Below, in pieces: positions 47,800-56,575 of a stretch of 59,270 nucleotides of DNA. Both the position numbers and the translations under genes were made by a program. The notes beneath the pieces are model-generated. The model was not told the origin of the DNA, ran no database searches, and saw only the letters and a list, made by a program, of their open reading frames with translations. Positions within the stretch are counted from its first letter, which is position 1, and each line of letters opens with the position of its first letter. The DNA is from an uncultured Saprospiraceae bacterium (GTDB lineage: Bacteria > Bacteroidota > Bacteroidia > Chitinophagales > Saprospiraceae), in the NCBI GenBank assembly GCA_937941095.1, contig CALDYJ010000003.1, forward strand, positions 1-59,270, in the 5' to 3' direction.

Positions 47800-48789
47800 T
47801 TAAAAATGAATAAAGTGCCAATAGGTCTTTCCATTGGAATTGAATTCGACAGTAGGAGCTGGAATTTTTAATACATTAATGGTGTTAAGTGCTGTTCTAA
47901 GAAATTTATTCTTTGTTTTTATTTTTCTTAGATCTATATCTAAAGAGAGGTAAACTTGTTTTTCCCTTTCAAATTCTAAAGGCCTATAAAAATTATTACC
48001 TCTACTCCAACTATTTCCATAAGCTCCTATGACATTGTTAGCTCCATAACCAATTGCTAAATTTAACCAAGCTGGGAATCTGTTGTCATTATTCAAAAAA
48101 CTGTGTGGGTTTACAGAAAGCCAATAGGTTTGTCCACCATAATCCTTTAAAAGTTGTTCAGGAAAACTTTCTCCAAACTGTTCTATAGCTCTATTATGAA
48201 TGGAAGAAGTAGATTCGTTATTGATAGCTTTGATTGGAATTTTTGAATGATCAATGGAAGAATATGAAAATTTCAATCGTATTTTTTGCTCTTCCCAAAA
48301 ATATTGCTGCGAAGCATAAATCGCAGAACCTAAGGTGTTGGCACCAATGTCATGCCAGGACCATCCCCACCTGTTTGAATGACCATCAAGCCATTCGATA
48401 GAACCTTGGATGAGAGTGCTTATTCCAAAAGAAACCAAAGCAGAATTTTTGTGCTTAATGCCAGTCCATCTTGAAGCCCGATAGGCGATTGCAGTTTGCA
48501 AATAGGCACTAAAAACATGACCAGCTTTGTCCATATTTTCCCACTCACCCCAATCATTAAACGTATGGAATTTGCTTTTTGGAAAATCCTCATACCAAGC
48601 CTTATCCAGTGCATACATAGTACCAGAATAAGCAAGAACAGAAGTACCACTTGCTAGCAGTAATCTTTTCTTATTTAATGAGCTAGGAATATCGAATAGA
48701 CCAATACTGTCTTGGAAATTTGATTGACCCTTTACCGAATAAAAACAAGCAATAAATAAAGTCAGTAGGCAATAAGCTTTTATTTGCAT
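47800..48789 (-). CDS. DUF2279 protein
   Basis: A 329-residue exported protein starting at MQIKAYCLLTLFIACFYSVKG, a signal peptide; a frame 17 codons longer is possible but puts charged residues before the signal. The DUF2279 core is recognised by DKAGHVFSAYLQTAIAYRAS, followed by IEWLDGHSNRWGWSWHDIGANTLG, with conserved His, Glu and Trp. The core may be membrane-embedded. The C-terminal part (about 180-329) looks like outer-membrane or periplasmic strands. Family function unknown. It is divergent from the prohibitin-like gene. Confidence 0.8.
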   Translation of the reverse strand: MQIKAYCLLTLFIACFYSVKGQSNFQDSIGLFDIPSSLNKKRLLLASGTSVLAYSGTMYALDKAWYEDFPKSKFHTFNDWGEWENMDKAGHVFSAYLQTAIAYRASRWTGIKHKNSALVSFGISTLIQGSIEWLDGHSNRWGWSWHDIGANTLGSAIYASQQYFWEEQKIRLKFSYSSIDHSKIPIKAINNESTSSIHNRAIEQFGESFPEQLLKDYGGQTYWLSVNPHSFLNNDNRFPAWLNLAIGYGANNVIGAYGNSWSRGNNFYRPLEFEREKQVYLSLDIDLRKIKTKNKFLRTALNTINVLKIPAPTVEFNSNGKTYWHFIHF

Positions 48790-48930
48790 TGGGCTATATG
48801 TTGAGCACTTTAGACGGTTTTTTAGGCTTCTAAGATACAATTTTAAGTCTTCATCCCAATTTCAAAAGATTTTATAGAAAATTTTAATCTTTGATGGGCA
48901 TTATTTGTTAAGTTTAATAAAAAAGTAACC

Positions 48931-49764
48931 ATGTCAAACGTACAAAGACAGACTCCGAATAAGCTTTTGCCTTTTGGAATCATTTTCTTCATAGCATTAA
49001 TTGCTATCATAGCATTATCAAATTCTCTTTTTCTAACCATTAATCCAGGTGAAAGAGGCGTTTTATTCAAACGTTTTGGGGGAGGCTTAGAAATGGATAA
49101 TATTTATAAACAGGGTTTTCATGTCATCGCTCCTTGGAATAAAATGTTCAGGTATGATGTAAGAACAAACGAAGCATTTGAGAAGATGCAAGTGCTCTCA
49201 AAAAATGGGTTGAATATTGGAGTAGAGTTATCATTCAGATACCAACCTGAAGAAGAGAAAATAGGCTATTTACATAATGAAGTTGGTGGCCAATATCTAA
49301 ATAGGATCATTATTCCTGAAATAAGAGCTGCTACTAGAGAAATTATTGGTAAGTATCTGCCTGAAGAATTATATTCTTCTAAGAGAGAATCCATCCAAAC
49401 TGAAATTTTTGAAAGAACAAGAGATGCTGTTGCAAAAAAGAATCTTATCGTTGATGCAGTATTGATTAGAGACATTGGGCTTCCAGATAAGGTAAAAGGT
49501 GCCATTGAAGAAAAACTAGAAGCTGAACAAGCAGCCTTGAAATTCGAATTTATTCTTCAGCAAGAAAAACAAGAAGCTGAAAGAAAAGTAATTGAAGCTC
49601 AAGCGAAAGCTGATGCCAATAGATTACTAAATGCTTCTTTAACAGATAAGATCCTTCAAGATAAGGGAATTGAAGCAACTTTAGAGTTAGCGAATTCCCC
49701 AAATTCTAAAGTAATCATTGTAGGCTCAGGCGAACAGGGTTTACCTTTAATTTTAGGTAACTAA
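48931..49764 (+). CDS. Prohibitin-family (SPFH) protein
   Basis: A 277-residue protein with one N-terminal membrane segment (about 14-33) and an SPFH domain (about 36-215: INPGERGVLFKRFGG, FHVIAPWNKMFRYDVRTNE, ELSFRYQPE). It is followed by a coiled-coil rich in Ala, Glu, Gln and Lys. In bacteria SPFH proteins form ring-like membrane scaffolds, often working with FtsH as HflKC does; ftsH is 7 kb away here. The HflK/HflC distinction is not possible, hence no symbol. Followed by a terminator. Confidence 0.9.
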   Translation: MSNVQRQTPNKLLPFGIIFFIALIAIIALSNSLFLTINPGERGVLFKRFGGGLEMDNIYKQGFHVIAPWNKMFRYDVRTNEAFEKMQVLSKNGLNIGVELSFRYQPEEEKIGYLHNEVGGQYLNRIIIPEIRAATREIIGKYLPEELYSSKRESIQTEIFERTRDAVAKKNLIVDAVLIRDIGLPDKVKGAIEEKLEAEQAALKFEFILQQEKQEAERKVIEAQAKADANRLLNASLTDKILQDKGIEATLELANSPNSKVIIVGSGEQGLPLILGN

Positions 49765-49794
49765 TTTTAGCAAATTGACGATTTATTTGTCTTT

Positions 49795-49829
49795 AAAGAG
49801 GTTTGGATTCACTTTCAAACCTCTTTTTT
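49795..49829 (+). terminator. Terminator after the prohibitin-like gene
   Basis: Arms AAAGAGGTTTG and CAAACCTCTTT pair perfectly (11 bp) around a 10-nt loop and are followed by TTT. It lies 30 bp after the stop codon. Confidence 0.85.
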
Positions 49830-49888
49830 GCGTTATCTAAGCAAATATTCTCCAAAAGCCTTAATTTTAAATTTAAACTCAATTTGTA

Positions 49889-50962
49889 ATGAATCAATTT
49901 TCATGTAAACTATTTTATTTTTTATTCCTATGCTTAGTATTGACTTCTTGTAGAGAGGAGGATAGCAAGAGTGTTTCTACAAATGGATTTGTGGTATCTG
50001 GCCAGATAATCGATTCTCCAGTTCCAGACATTAAAATTCAACGCTTCGACGGTGAAGTGAGTACAGAGCTTGTGGTAGAAAAATTAGACCAAGAAGGGAA
50101 TTTTAAGATTAACATCAATGATGCAGTCCACGGTATTTATAGAGCACAAAATGGTTCTCAAATGATCATGTTTTCATTTGATGGAACAGAAAAAGAAATA
50201 AATATTGTTGGTGATTATAAAGTATTAGCTTCAGGAGAATATAAAATTACTGGCTCGGCAGGTTCAAGATTGGTTCAAGATTTTGTTCAATCTTTGACTA
50301 AGAGAAGAATAAATGCAGGAGATTTTAATGAACTTAGTGAAGATGATGCTTTTCCACTAATACATGATTTTATGGTTTTTAAATTTTTACCTTTCAATGA
50401 AGATACAAGAAAAGTACATTTAGAAGCTGTGAATAAAGCAGAGCGATTTTATCCATTGCATAAACAACTTTTAGCCCACAGAAAATTTATTGAAGCTGGG
50501 GATAAAAAGAAAAACGTCGCAACTAACAATGGGCCTTTAAAAATTGGAGAAGCAGTACCTGATATAACTTTGCCAAACCAAAGTGGAAAGGTGCTTAAAC
50601 TTAGTGAACTTAAAGGTAAAGTTGTCGTCATAGATTTTTGGGCTAGCTGGTGCGGGCCATGCAGAAAATACGGAAATCCTCACCTAGTCGAAATGTATAA
50701 AAAGTACGATAAATCAAAATTCGAAATCATGAACGTCGCCTTAGAAAGAGGAGGAAATAACACTAAGTGGATTAGTGCGATGCAAAAAGATGGTTTAGTA
50801 TGGCCGTATAATGTCGTAGATCACAAAAGAGAATTTTCTCCTTTATATGGTGCGAGCCGGATACCAAGAACTTATTTAATAGATAAAGAAGGAAAATTGG
50901 TTGCAATAAACAGCAAAGGACTTGAACTAGAAAGGCAAATTGAAAAATTATTAGAATCATAA
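49889..50962 (+). CDS. TlpA/ResA-like thioredoxin-domain lipoprotein
   Basis: A 357-residue lipoprotein with lipobox at LVLTSC (about Cys21). The first 200 residues form a beta-rich module like DUF4369 (VVSGQIIDSPVPDIKIQRFDG); the last 150 are a TlpA-type thioredoxin: VPDITLPNQSGKVLKLSELKGKVVVIDFWASWCGPCRKY (motif with Cys about 255 and 258) and cis-Pro in RIPRTYLID. Reducing thioredoxins of this layout support cytochrome c maturation or reduce extracytoplasmic disulfides. It is followed after 50 bp by the glycosyltransferase gene, with no terminator, so co-transcription is possible. Confidence 0.9.
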   Translation: MNQFSCKLFYFLFLCLVLTSCREEDSKSVSTNGFVVSGQIIDSPVPDIKIQRFDGEVSTELVVEKLDQEGNFKININDAVHGIYRAQNGSQMIMFSFDGTEKEINIVGDYKVLASGEYKITGSAGSRLVQDFVQSLTKRRINAGDFNELSEDDAFPLIHDFMVFKFLPFNEDTRKVHLEAVNKAERFYPLHKQLLAHRKFIEAGDKKKNVATNNGPLKIGEAVPDITLPNQSGKVLKLSELKGKVVVIDFWASWCGPCRKYGNPHLVEMYKKYDKSKFEIMNVALERGGNNTKWISAMQKDGLVWPYNVVDHKREFSPLYGASRIPRTYLIDKEGKLVAINSKGLELERQIEKLLES

Positions 50963-51011
50963 TTGTAATACTAAATTGAGGAGGCAAAAACAACCGAATC
51001 AAAATCACTAA

Positions 51012-51725
51012 ATGAGCAAGACAATATCAATAGTTATTCCTGTTTTCAATGAAGAAAAAAGTGTTTTAGCAATTCTTGATAAAATTGATAAAGTACAATT
51101 GCTTCATCAATTAAAGAAAGAAATATTAATCATAAATGATTGCTCTACTGATGATTCAGAGAAGGTGATACTTCAATACATCGAAGATAATACCAACCAG
51201 CGTATTCGATATTTCAAACAAGATATCAATAAAGGTAAAGGAGCAGCTCTACACAAAGGGATTAAAGAAGCAAGCGGCGATTTCATTATTATCCAAGATG
51301 CTGATTTAGAATACGATCCTCAAGAATATAATGTACTGCTAAAACCCATCTTAAATGGTTTTGCAGATGTGGTTTATGGCTCAAGATTTATGGGTGGAAA
51401 GCCACACAGAATTCTGTTTTATTGGCATTCAATTGGAAATAAATTTTTAACAAGTTTGTCGAACATGTTTACCAATCTTAATTTAACAGATATGGAAACT
51501 TGCTATAAATTGTTTAAGGCTGAGCACTTAAAGCCCTTAAAATTAAAAGAGAAAAGATTTGGCTTCGAACCAGAAGTTACCGCCAAAATTGCCAAAATCA
51601 AGAAAATTAGAATTTATGAAGTTGGCATCTCTTATTATGGCAGATCTTATGAAGATGGAAAAAAAATAAGTTGGAAAGATGGCTTTAGAGCCATCTGGTG
51701 TATTCTAAAGTACAACTTATTTTAA
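51012..51725 (+). CDS. Family 2 glycosyltransferase (DPM1-like)
   Basis: A 237-residue cytoplasmic or membrane-face glycosyltransferase of the GT-A fold. Motifs: [20 protein letters not shown] (nucleotide-sugar site), [18 protein letters not shown] (metal site), [11 protein letters not shown], and [28 protein letters not shown] typical of polyprenyl-phosphate mannose/glucose synthases. It lacks the C-terminal membrane helices of some relatives, matching the short DPM1 type. Likely reaction: sugar from GDP- or UDP-sugar to polyprenyl phosphate. A TMTC-like enzyme 5 kb away would use such a lipid-linked sugar. The stop is 5 bp from the convergent barrel gene. Confidence 0.88.
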   Translation: MSKTISIVIPVFNEEKSVLAILDKIDKVQLLHQLKKEILIINDCSTDDSEKVILQYIEDNTNQRIRYFKQDINKGKGAALHKGIKEASGDFIIIQDADLEYDPQEYNVLLKPILNGFADVVYGSRFMGGKPHRILFYWHSIGNKFLTSLSNMFTNLNLTDMETCYKLFKAEHLKPLKLKEKRFGFEPEVTAKIAKIKKIRIYEVGISYYGRSYEDGKKISWKDGFRAIWCILKYNLF

Positions 51726-51729
51726 ATGG

Positions 51730-52410
51730 CTACCAAACTCCATTGTAAAAAATAATCTTTAAACCATAACTTACAAAATCTTCTTTATAATCTAGATTAG
51801 GGTCAGTAGCCTGATTAGTTTCAAGATCTCTGTTTAATTCTTCCAGATCGAATCCAGTCCAACTGATGTGGAAGAATGGCCTTAAGCTCACATGCATCAC
51901 ACCACTTCCAATTAAGTTATAACCCAAGGAGAAAGTACTGCCAAAACCATTATCTTTCATTAAAACAAAGCGACCATTGACCCCAGTTTTTTCAGATCGA
52001 TACCTCACTTGATTATAATCTAAACTCGCTTTTATACTAAATTCTTCAGAAAAAAAACTTTCCAAAGCAAAGGAGTAAAAAGCTTGTCTGAAATAAATCG
52101 ATTGTGTGAATTCTCGCATACTTGTTGGTTCAGGCCCAGAACCTACAAATCGATCAAATTGATTTTCCCAAGTTAATTCTACACCGATCCTATCCATCTT
52201 ATATCTTGCTCCAAATATGAATCCATTCAACAACTTCGTTTCTTTCATCGGACTTTCTAACCAAGGTCTGTCCAAGTTGAATTTATCAATGATTCTGTTA
52301 TGGATAGTAGGGTTTGCATACGCCAAAGAATAACCAACTTTGAGGTTTAATTGTGCTTTTATGGAATAAAAAGCAAATTGAAAGAGAAATAGAACCAATA
52401 ATTTTTTCAT
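51730..52410 (-). CDS. Outer-membrane beta-barrel protein of unknown function
   Basis: A 226-residue exported protein with a signal peptide (LVLFLFQFAFYSIKAQ) and alternating hydrophobic strands with aromatic ends: LNLKVGYSLAYANP, FIFGARYKMDRIGVELTW, and at the C-terminus FVSYGLKIIFYNGVW, which ends in an aromatic residue as expected for BamA-inserted barrels. About eight strands fit the length. Function unknown. No link with the neighbouring glycosyltransferase beyond position. Confidence 0.75.
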   Translation of the reverse strand: MKKLLVLFLFQFAFYSIKAQLNLKVGYSLAYANPTIHNRIIDKFNLDRPWLESPMKETKLLNGFIFGARYKMDRIGVELTWENQFDRFVGSGPEPTSMREFTQSIYFRQAFYSFALESFFSEEFSIKASLDYNQVRYRSEKTGVNGRFVLMKDNGFGSTFSLGYNLIGSGVMHVSLRPFFHISWTGFDLEELNRDLETNQATDPNLDYKEDFVSYGLKIIFYNGVW

Positions 52411-52525
52411 AATAATAAGCTATAGCATCACAAGATAATCAGCAATTTTGATTGTTAATGATTTTCAAATCAAGATATACGAGTTTCATTTGATTCAGTT
52501 CTTTCTTAGCTTGCAATAAAAGTAA

Positions 52526-53650
52526 ATGAAAGTCTTTCATTACCTATGTTTTTTGGCATTTGTTTGTTCTTGTAAATCCATAAATCCTGATTTAGGATTA
52601 GCTCAAAAATACTTCCCGAGCAAGCACTTATTAAATGAAGGAGTAGTTAATAAATACTATTCAAAATACATCCCTTCTGATTCAGGCAAGTGGACTTACA
52701 TTGATGTTAAATACCATTCTTTAAAGCTTATAAAGCCTAATCTACTAGAATATAACTTATACAATGCTGCAATGGAATTAGAATACAATAGGCAGTACCA
52801 GTTTGTGGATGACAAAATGATCTTGCAGCATGAAAATGGAATCTTTCAATACGATCGATCAACAAGTAATATCATCGAAGGAACATACATTGATTGGAAT
52901 GGTAGTGGTCAAGTATTTAAAACAGAAGCTGTCTTCGATCTCACAGATAGAACCATCAATCGAGCTTATACTCAAGAATATTTAAATGATACGATCATAG
53001 AAAATTTAAATGCTAAGAAAATACATAAGTCGATAAGCTATGAATCTGTCTTTCGAAAAGATACCACTAATGGCACTTTTGTGCAGGATATGTTTTATGC
53101 AGAAGGTTTAGGGCTCTTCAAATCTTTGGTTACAGATGAAAATGGAACTCGGGAATTAGTTTTGGTAGAGCAAATGCTTTTTAGCGATTTTGAAAAATTG
53201 AGCGAGCATGGTCTTAAAAGAGTGGCTTACATTGATCCAAATAATACGATTGATGACCAAAGTAATTTTGAGCTCTGTACAGAAGAAAAGTACATTGTGG
53301 ATTATTATAACGGAGATCCTGATGGAGGCATAATTGGTAGAAAAAGGACGATACAAAAGCTTTTGCAAGAACATTTGGATGAATCAAAATTGGGAAACGA
53401 ATCAGGTTATTTAAGTTTTAGATTTGTGATTAATTGTAAAGGAGAAGCTGGTAGATTCACAACAGAAGAAACTAGTTTAGATTATGAGCATAAAGAATTT
53501 GATGATAACTGTGTCACTCATTTATATGAAATAATTCGGAAGATAGAAAAGTTTAGGCCTACTAAATTACAGTATAGAGAGAACCCAGATGCATATTATT
53601 ACCTTACTTTTAAATTGAAAAATGGAAAGATTATTGAGTTGCTGCCTTAG
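52526..53650 (+). CDS. Lipoprotein with TonB C-terminal-like domain
   Basis: A 374-residue lipoprotein (lipobox FVCSC, Cys16). The first 230 residues are beta-rich and reminiscent of MORN-like or toast-rack antitoxin-type repeats (LEYNRQYQFVDDKMI, NGIFQYDRSTSNII, then TYIDWNGSGQVFKTE). The last 100 residues contain LSFRFVINCKGEAGRF and DAYYYLTFKLKNGKIIELLP; the pattern of a G-x-V-x-C/x-x-G strand, a helix, and a final strand fits the TonB C-terminal fold used in several Bacteroidota lipoproteins. Family not certain. Its last 29 bp overlap the start of the next TPR lipoprotein gene, so the two are surely co-expressed. Confidence 0.7.
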   Translation: MKVFHYLCFLAFVCSCKSINPDLGLAQKYFPSKHLLNEGVVNKYYSKYIPSDSGKWTYIDVKYHSLKLIKPNLLEYNLYNAAMELEYNRQYQFVDDKMILQHENGIFQYDRSTSNIIEGTYIDWNGSGQVFKTEAVFDLTDRTINRAYTQEYLNDTIIENLNAKKIHKSISYESVFRKDTTNGTFVQDMFYAEGLGLFKSLVTDENGTRELVLVEQMLFSDFEKLSEHGLKRVAYIDPNNTIDDQSNFELCTEEKYIVDYYNGDPDGGIIGRKRTIQKLLQEHLDESKLGNESGYLSFRFVINCKGEAGRFTTEETSLDYEHKEFDDNCVTHLYEIIRKIEKFRPTKLQYRENPDAYYYLTFKLKNGKIIELLP

Positions 53651-54470
53651 CCTACTTGCATTTCTTCTTTTGACTTCATGTATGCAACAAAAAGCAACTT
53701 TGTACAAAAAAGAATTTGCTCAAGAGGACCTAGATTTTTTCAAAAAATGCAGGTGGTTTGGAGCCTATTATCAAGGGACAGCAGCTGAACATTACGTCAT
53801 TAAAGAAGGCATAAAGTGGAATCCTGAAAAGGCTTCCCTTTGGAGAGAAATGGGGATAGCATTTTTAAAAAGAGGACTTCCTGCTGATTATTATCCTTAT
53901 TACCAAAAAGCAGTTAAATATGATGCTGTAGAATGGCAAGGCTGGCGAGGATACATCTATCTATATTTTTATCGAGATTACGAAAGAGCAATCCAGGATT
54001 TTAATGCAACAGATACCTTAACGCCTAACTTTGTCGATCATCCTCAAGCATTGAGCGTTGACTATATGAGGGGAATCTGTTACCTGAAATTAAATCAAAT
54101 AGAAAAAGCTTTAAGCTATTTTGACAAACACATCAAAGATGAAACGGAAACAGTAGGAGAAGATTATCTTTCAACCTATGCTTTCTTATACAAAGGTATT
54201 TGCCATTTTAAAAAAGGAGAAACTAAGCAAGCCATTGAAATATTAGAAAGTGGTCATAAAATCCATGATCAAAATGCTGATATCTTGCTTTGGTTGGCTA
54301 AGAGTTACATTAAAAATGGAGAAAAAAATAAGGCCTTATCCAGCATCAAGCTTTCAAAATCTCTATTTAAAGAAGGGTATTTTCATTCTAGAAATTATAC
54401 AGAAGACTTTTTTCAATCTTACCTCATTGATATTGAGAAAGTAGAAAAAGATATTTTTGCTACTATCTAA
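53622..54470 (+). CDS. TPR lipoprotein
   Basis: A 282-residue lipoprotein starting inside the previous gene (29-bp overlap, different frame). The signal MERLLSCCLSLLAFLLLTSC gives lipobox Cys20. TPR units: AEHYVIKEGIKWNPEKASLW, ADYYPYYQKAVKYDAVEWQGW, QIEKALSYFDKHI, and ETKQAIEILESGHKIHDQNADILLWLAKSYIKNGEKNKAL (last units from about 200). The overlap with the upstream lipoprotein and shared export suggest the two act together at the inner leaflet of the outer membrane. No enzymatic motif. The 3' end overlaps the convergent DUF6923 gene by 8 bp. Confidence 0.8.
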   Translation: MERLLSCCLSLLAFLLLTSCMQQKATLYKKEFAQEDLDFFKKCRWFGAYYQGTAAEHYVIKEGIKWNPEKASLWREMGIAFLKRGLPADYYPYYQKAVKYDAVEWQGWRGYIYLYFYRDYERAIQDFNATDTLTPNFVDHPQALSVDYMRGICYLKLNQIEKALSYFDKHIKDETETVGEDYLSTYAFLYKGICHFKKGETKQAIEILESGHKIHDQNADILLWLAKSYIKNGEKNKALSSIKLSKSLFKEGYFHSRNYTEDFFQSYLIDIEKVEKDIFATI

Positions 54471-56391
54471 TGATGACAAATTCTCCTTTTCTTAATTCAG
54501 TTTTACCATCTGGAAATAAGATTTCTGCAATCCAAAGGTAAACAGCGGAAGGTGTCTGCTTGCCTTTGTTTTTACCATCCCAACCTTGAGATTCATTATT
54601 TGTTTGAATGTCTTTATTAGAGAAAACTTCTCCTCCCCATCTATCATAAATTTTAATATAATTGATATCTAATGGTGGGTTAGCTGTTTGTAAGTAAAAA
54701 AAATCGTTTAAACCATTCCCATCAGGGCTGATTATGTTTGGCGCGAAAATTTCTCTAGTCACTCTAATGACAAGCTTGTCTGAGGTAAAACATCCAGCTT
54801 CATTTTCCAAGAGTAAAGTATATTCACTATCTTCTTTTGGATTTATTTGAATGCTTGGACAATCAAAACAAGGAATGTCTACTTCATCATTAAACCATTT
54901 GTAGGAGACTACTGGACTTAAAGAATTAACCTCTCCTTCCAATAATAAAACGGAAGCGAAATTGACCAATTGGTCTGGTCCAAGATCAACTGAAAATGGA
55001 CTAAGTAATACTTTTGTCTCCAAAGTGATTGAATCACAATTATTTGCAATCCTTAAGCTATAATCTCCGGGCTCTTCGAAAGATCGATTGGCAATTGTAA
55101 TTCCATCGTTCCACAGAAAGTTTAAGTTACCTTCTTCAGGAATTTCAATGTAAACAGTATCTTCTGGACATAATTCTAATGTATCGGGAATAGAACCAGT
55201 AAAAAGGCTATTAAAATTAAGCACATTTAATACAGAACTTTCATCTATCAAAGGAAGGATTACATCATCTGATTGAAAATTTTCTGAACCAATGTTTTGA
55301 TTTGAAACGACATCAAAATTAGCTTGCATTTCATAATCGCCTGTAGCAAAAGAAGAAACTTCAAGAATTACTATTATTTCGTGAATCCCTGGAGGGATGG
55401 TTAAATTGCCTATTTGGAGTAAGTTATCGCCGATGCCTCCAATTTCATCTACATCAAAAGGAGTATTAACTTCTTGGATTATAAAGTTTTGAGGAAATTC
55501 TTCTCTTATAAATCCTTCTCGTAAAGTTGTATTGTTCAAATTGGCTATGGTAAGCTTAACTTCAATTTGATCACAAGGGAAGGCTTCGTAAGAAGATAAC
55601 TCTTGAAAAAACTTAAGGGTATAAGGACAAGAACAAGCATCGCGATCTCCAACATTTCCATCGATAGATGTCCTTTTTGCTTCCCCAGTTTCTAAGTCAA
55701 ATTCAAAGAGGATAGCACTCATATCCATGTTGTCAGTAGCAATCCCGAAAAGCGTACCCCGCGCATCAAAAAACAGAGCTGGGATGGATGCATTATATCC
55801 AATTGGCGGATAAATAGCATTATCGATTAAACCTGTTAAAGGATCGATGGTAACCAATTTTCCTAGTATAGCATCATAGGCATATAAGTCTCCATTAAAT
55901 GGATGATAAGCAATGTCAGTGATGAATACGAGATTAACAGAATCTATGCTGGTTTGAATTGCTGTGTACTGAATGGGAGCTTCTATAGAGCCTAAATCTA
56001 TCATTGCAATAGAATCTGAATTGACCAATGTTAGGAAGCCTCCAGTAGGGCTAATATCACCAGCATAAAAGTCTCCTTCTAAAGGTAAAAAAGATAAAGA
56101 TTCAAGCATACCATCAGCACTCAATCTGAATAAGTCATGCCTTTCTGGGTCTACACCATATATCATTCCATCTGTTTGATTATAACCTATGGCATTGACA
56201 TTAAATGGGAATGGGGTGGATATAGGCTTGAGTACTATACCTTCAGAGCCACTGTCCATCCTATAGAAAGTAGTTTCTTCATTTTCATCCACTATACTTA
56301 AAATCGCAGAACCATCGCATTCAAATGGCGTTTGCGCATCGAGCGTGTAGATTAAGGAAAAATATATTAATAGTAAATAGAGTCTATTCAC
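54463..56391 (-). CDS. DUF6923 T9SS cargo protein with type B sorting domain
   Basis: A 642-residue exported protein: signal peptide (LYLLLIYFSLIYTLDAQ), DUF6923-type beta-propeller (about 22-260, ending GDRDACSCPYTL), a DUF11-like or Ig-like stretch (about 260-380: IEVKLTIANLNNTTLREGF), a C-rich Ig-like region, and the gliding-associated C-terminal domain (from about 545: IFAPNIISPDGNGLNDFF, then IYDRWGGEVFSN, ending KGEFVIIR). It shares the N- and C-terminal plan with the giant repeat protein but has no NGCDS array, so it looks like a short relative. Likely surface or secreted; function unknown. Confidence 0.87.
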   Translation of the reverse strand: MNRLYLLLIYFSLIYTLDAQTPFECDGSAILSIVDENEETTFYRMDSGSEGIVLKPISTPFPFNVNAIGYNQTDGMIYGVDPERHDLFRLSADGMLESLSFLPLEGDFYAGDISPTGGFLTLVNSDSIAMIDLGSIEAPIQYTAIQTSIDSVNLVFITDIAYHPFNGDLYAYDAILGKLVTIDPLTGLIDNAIYPPIGYNASIPALFFDARGTLFGIATDNMDMSAILFEFDLETGEAKRTSIDGNVGDRDACSCPYTLKFFQELSSYEAFPCDQIEVKLTIANLNNTTLREGFIREEFPQNFIIQEVNTPFDVDEIGGIGDNLLQIGNLTIPPGIHEIIVILEVSSFATGDYEMQANFDVVSNQNIGSENFQSDDVILPLIDESSVLNVLNFNSLFTGSIPDTLELCPEDTVYIEIPEEGNLNFLWNDGITIANRSFEEPGDYSLRIANNCDSITLETKVLLSPFSVDLGPDQLVNFASVLLLEGEVNSLSPVVSYKWFNDEVDIPCFDCPSIQINPKEDSEYTLLLENEAGCFTSDKLVIRVTREIFAPNIISPDGNGLNDFFYLQTANPPLDINYIKIYDRWGGEVFSNKDIQTNNESQGWDGKNKGKQTPSAVYLWIAEILFPDGKTELRKGEFVIIR

Positions 56392-56575
56392 GATTCGTTT
56401 GAAACATAGTTAATAAAAAACATGTATTGAAAACATCCCGGCTTAAGGAAATAGAGACAGTATTAGGAATTATGCGAACATAAAAGTACAAAAGTCTCAG
56501 TTCAACACCAATTTGATTGTTCAATAATTATTGTTTTCGTAAAATTGCTATCCTTACATTTATATTTCTATCCAT

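Noticed and set aside
49686..49700. Half-site TTAGCGAA inside the prohibitin-like gene (also near 59248)
   Set aside because: Single half-sites within coding sequence without the mirror arm; expected by chance.
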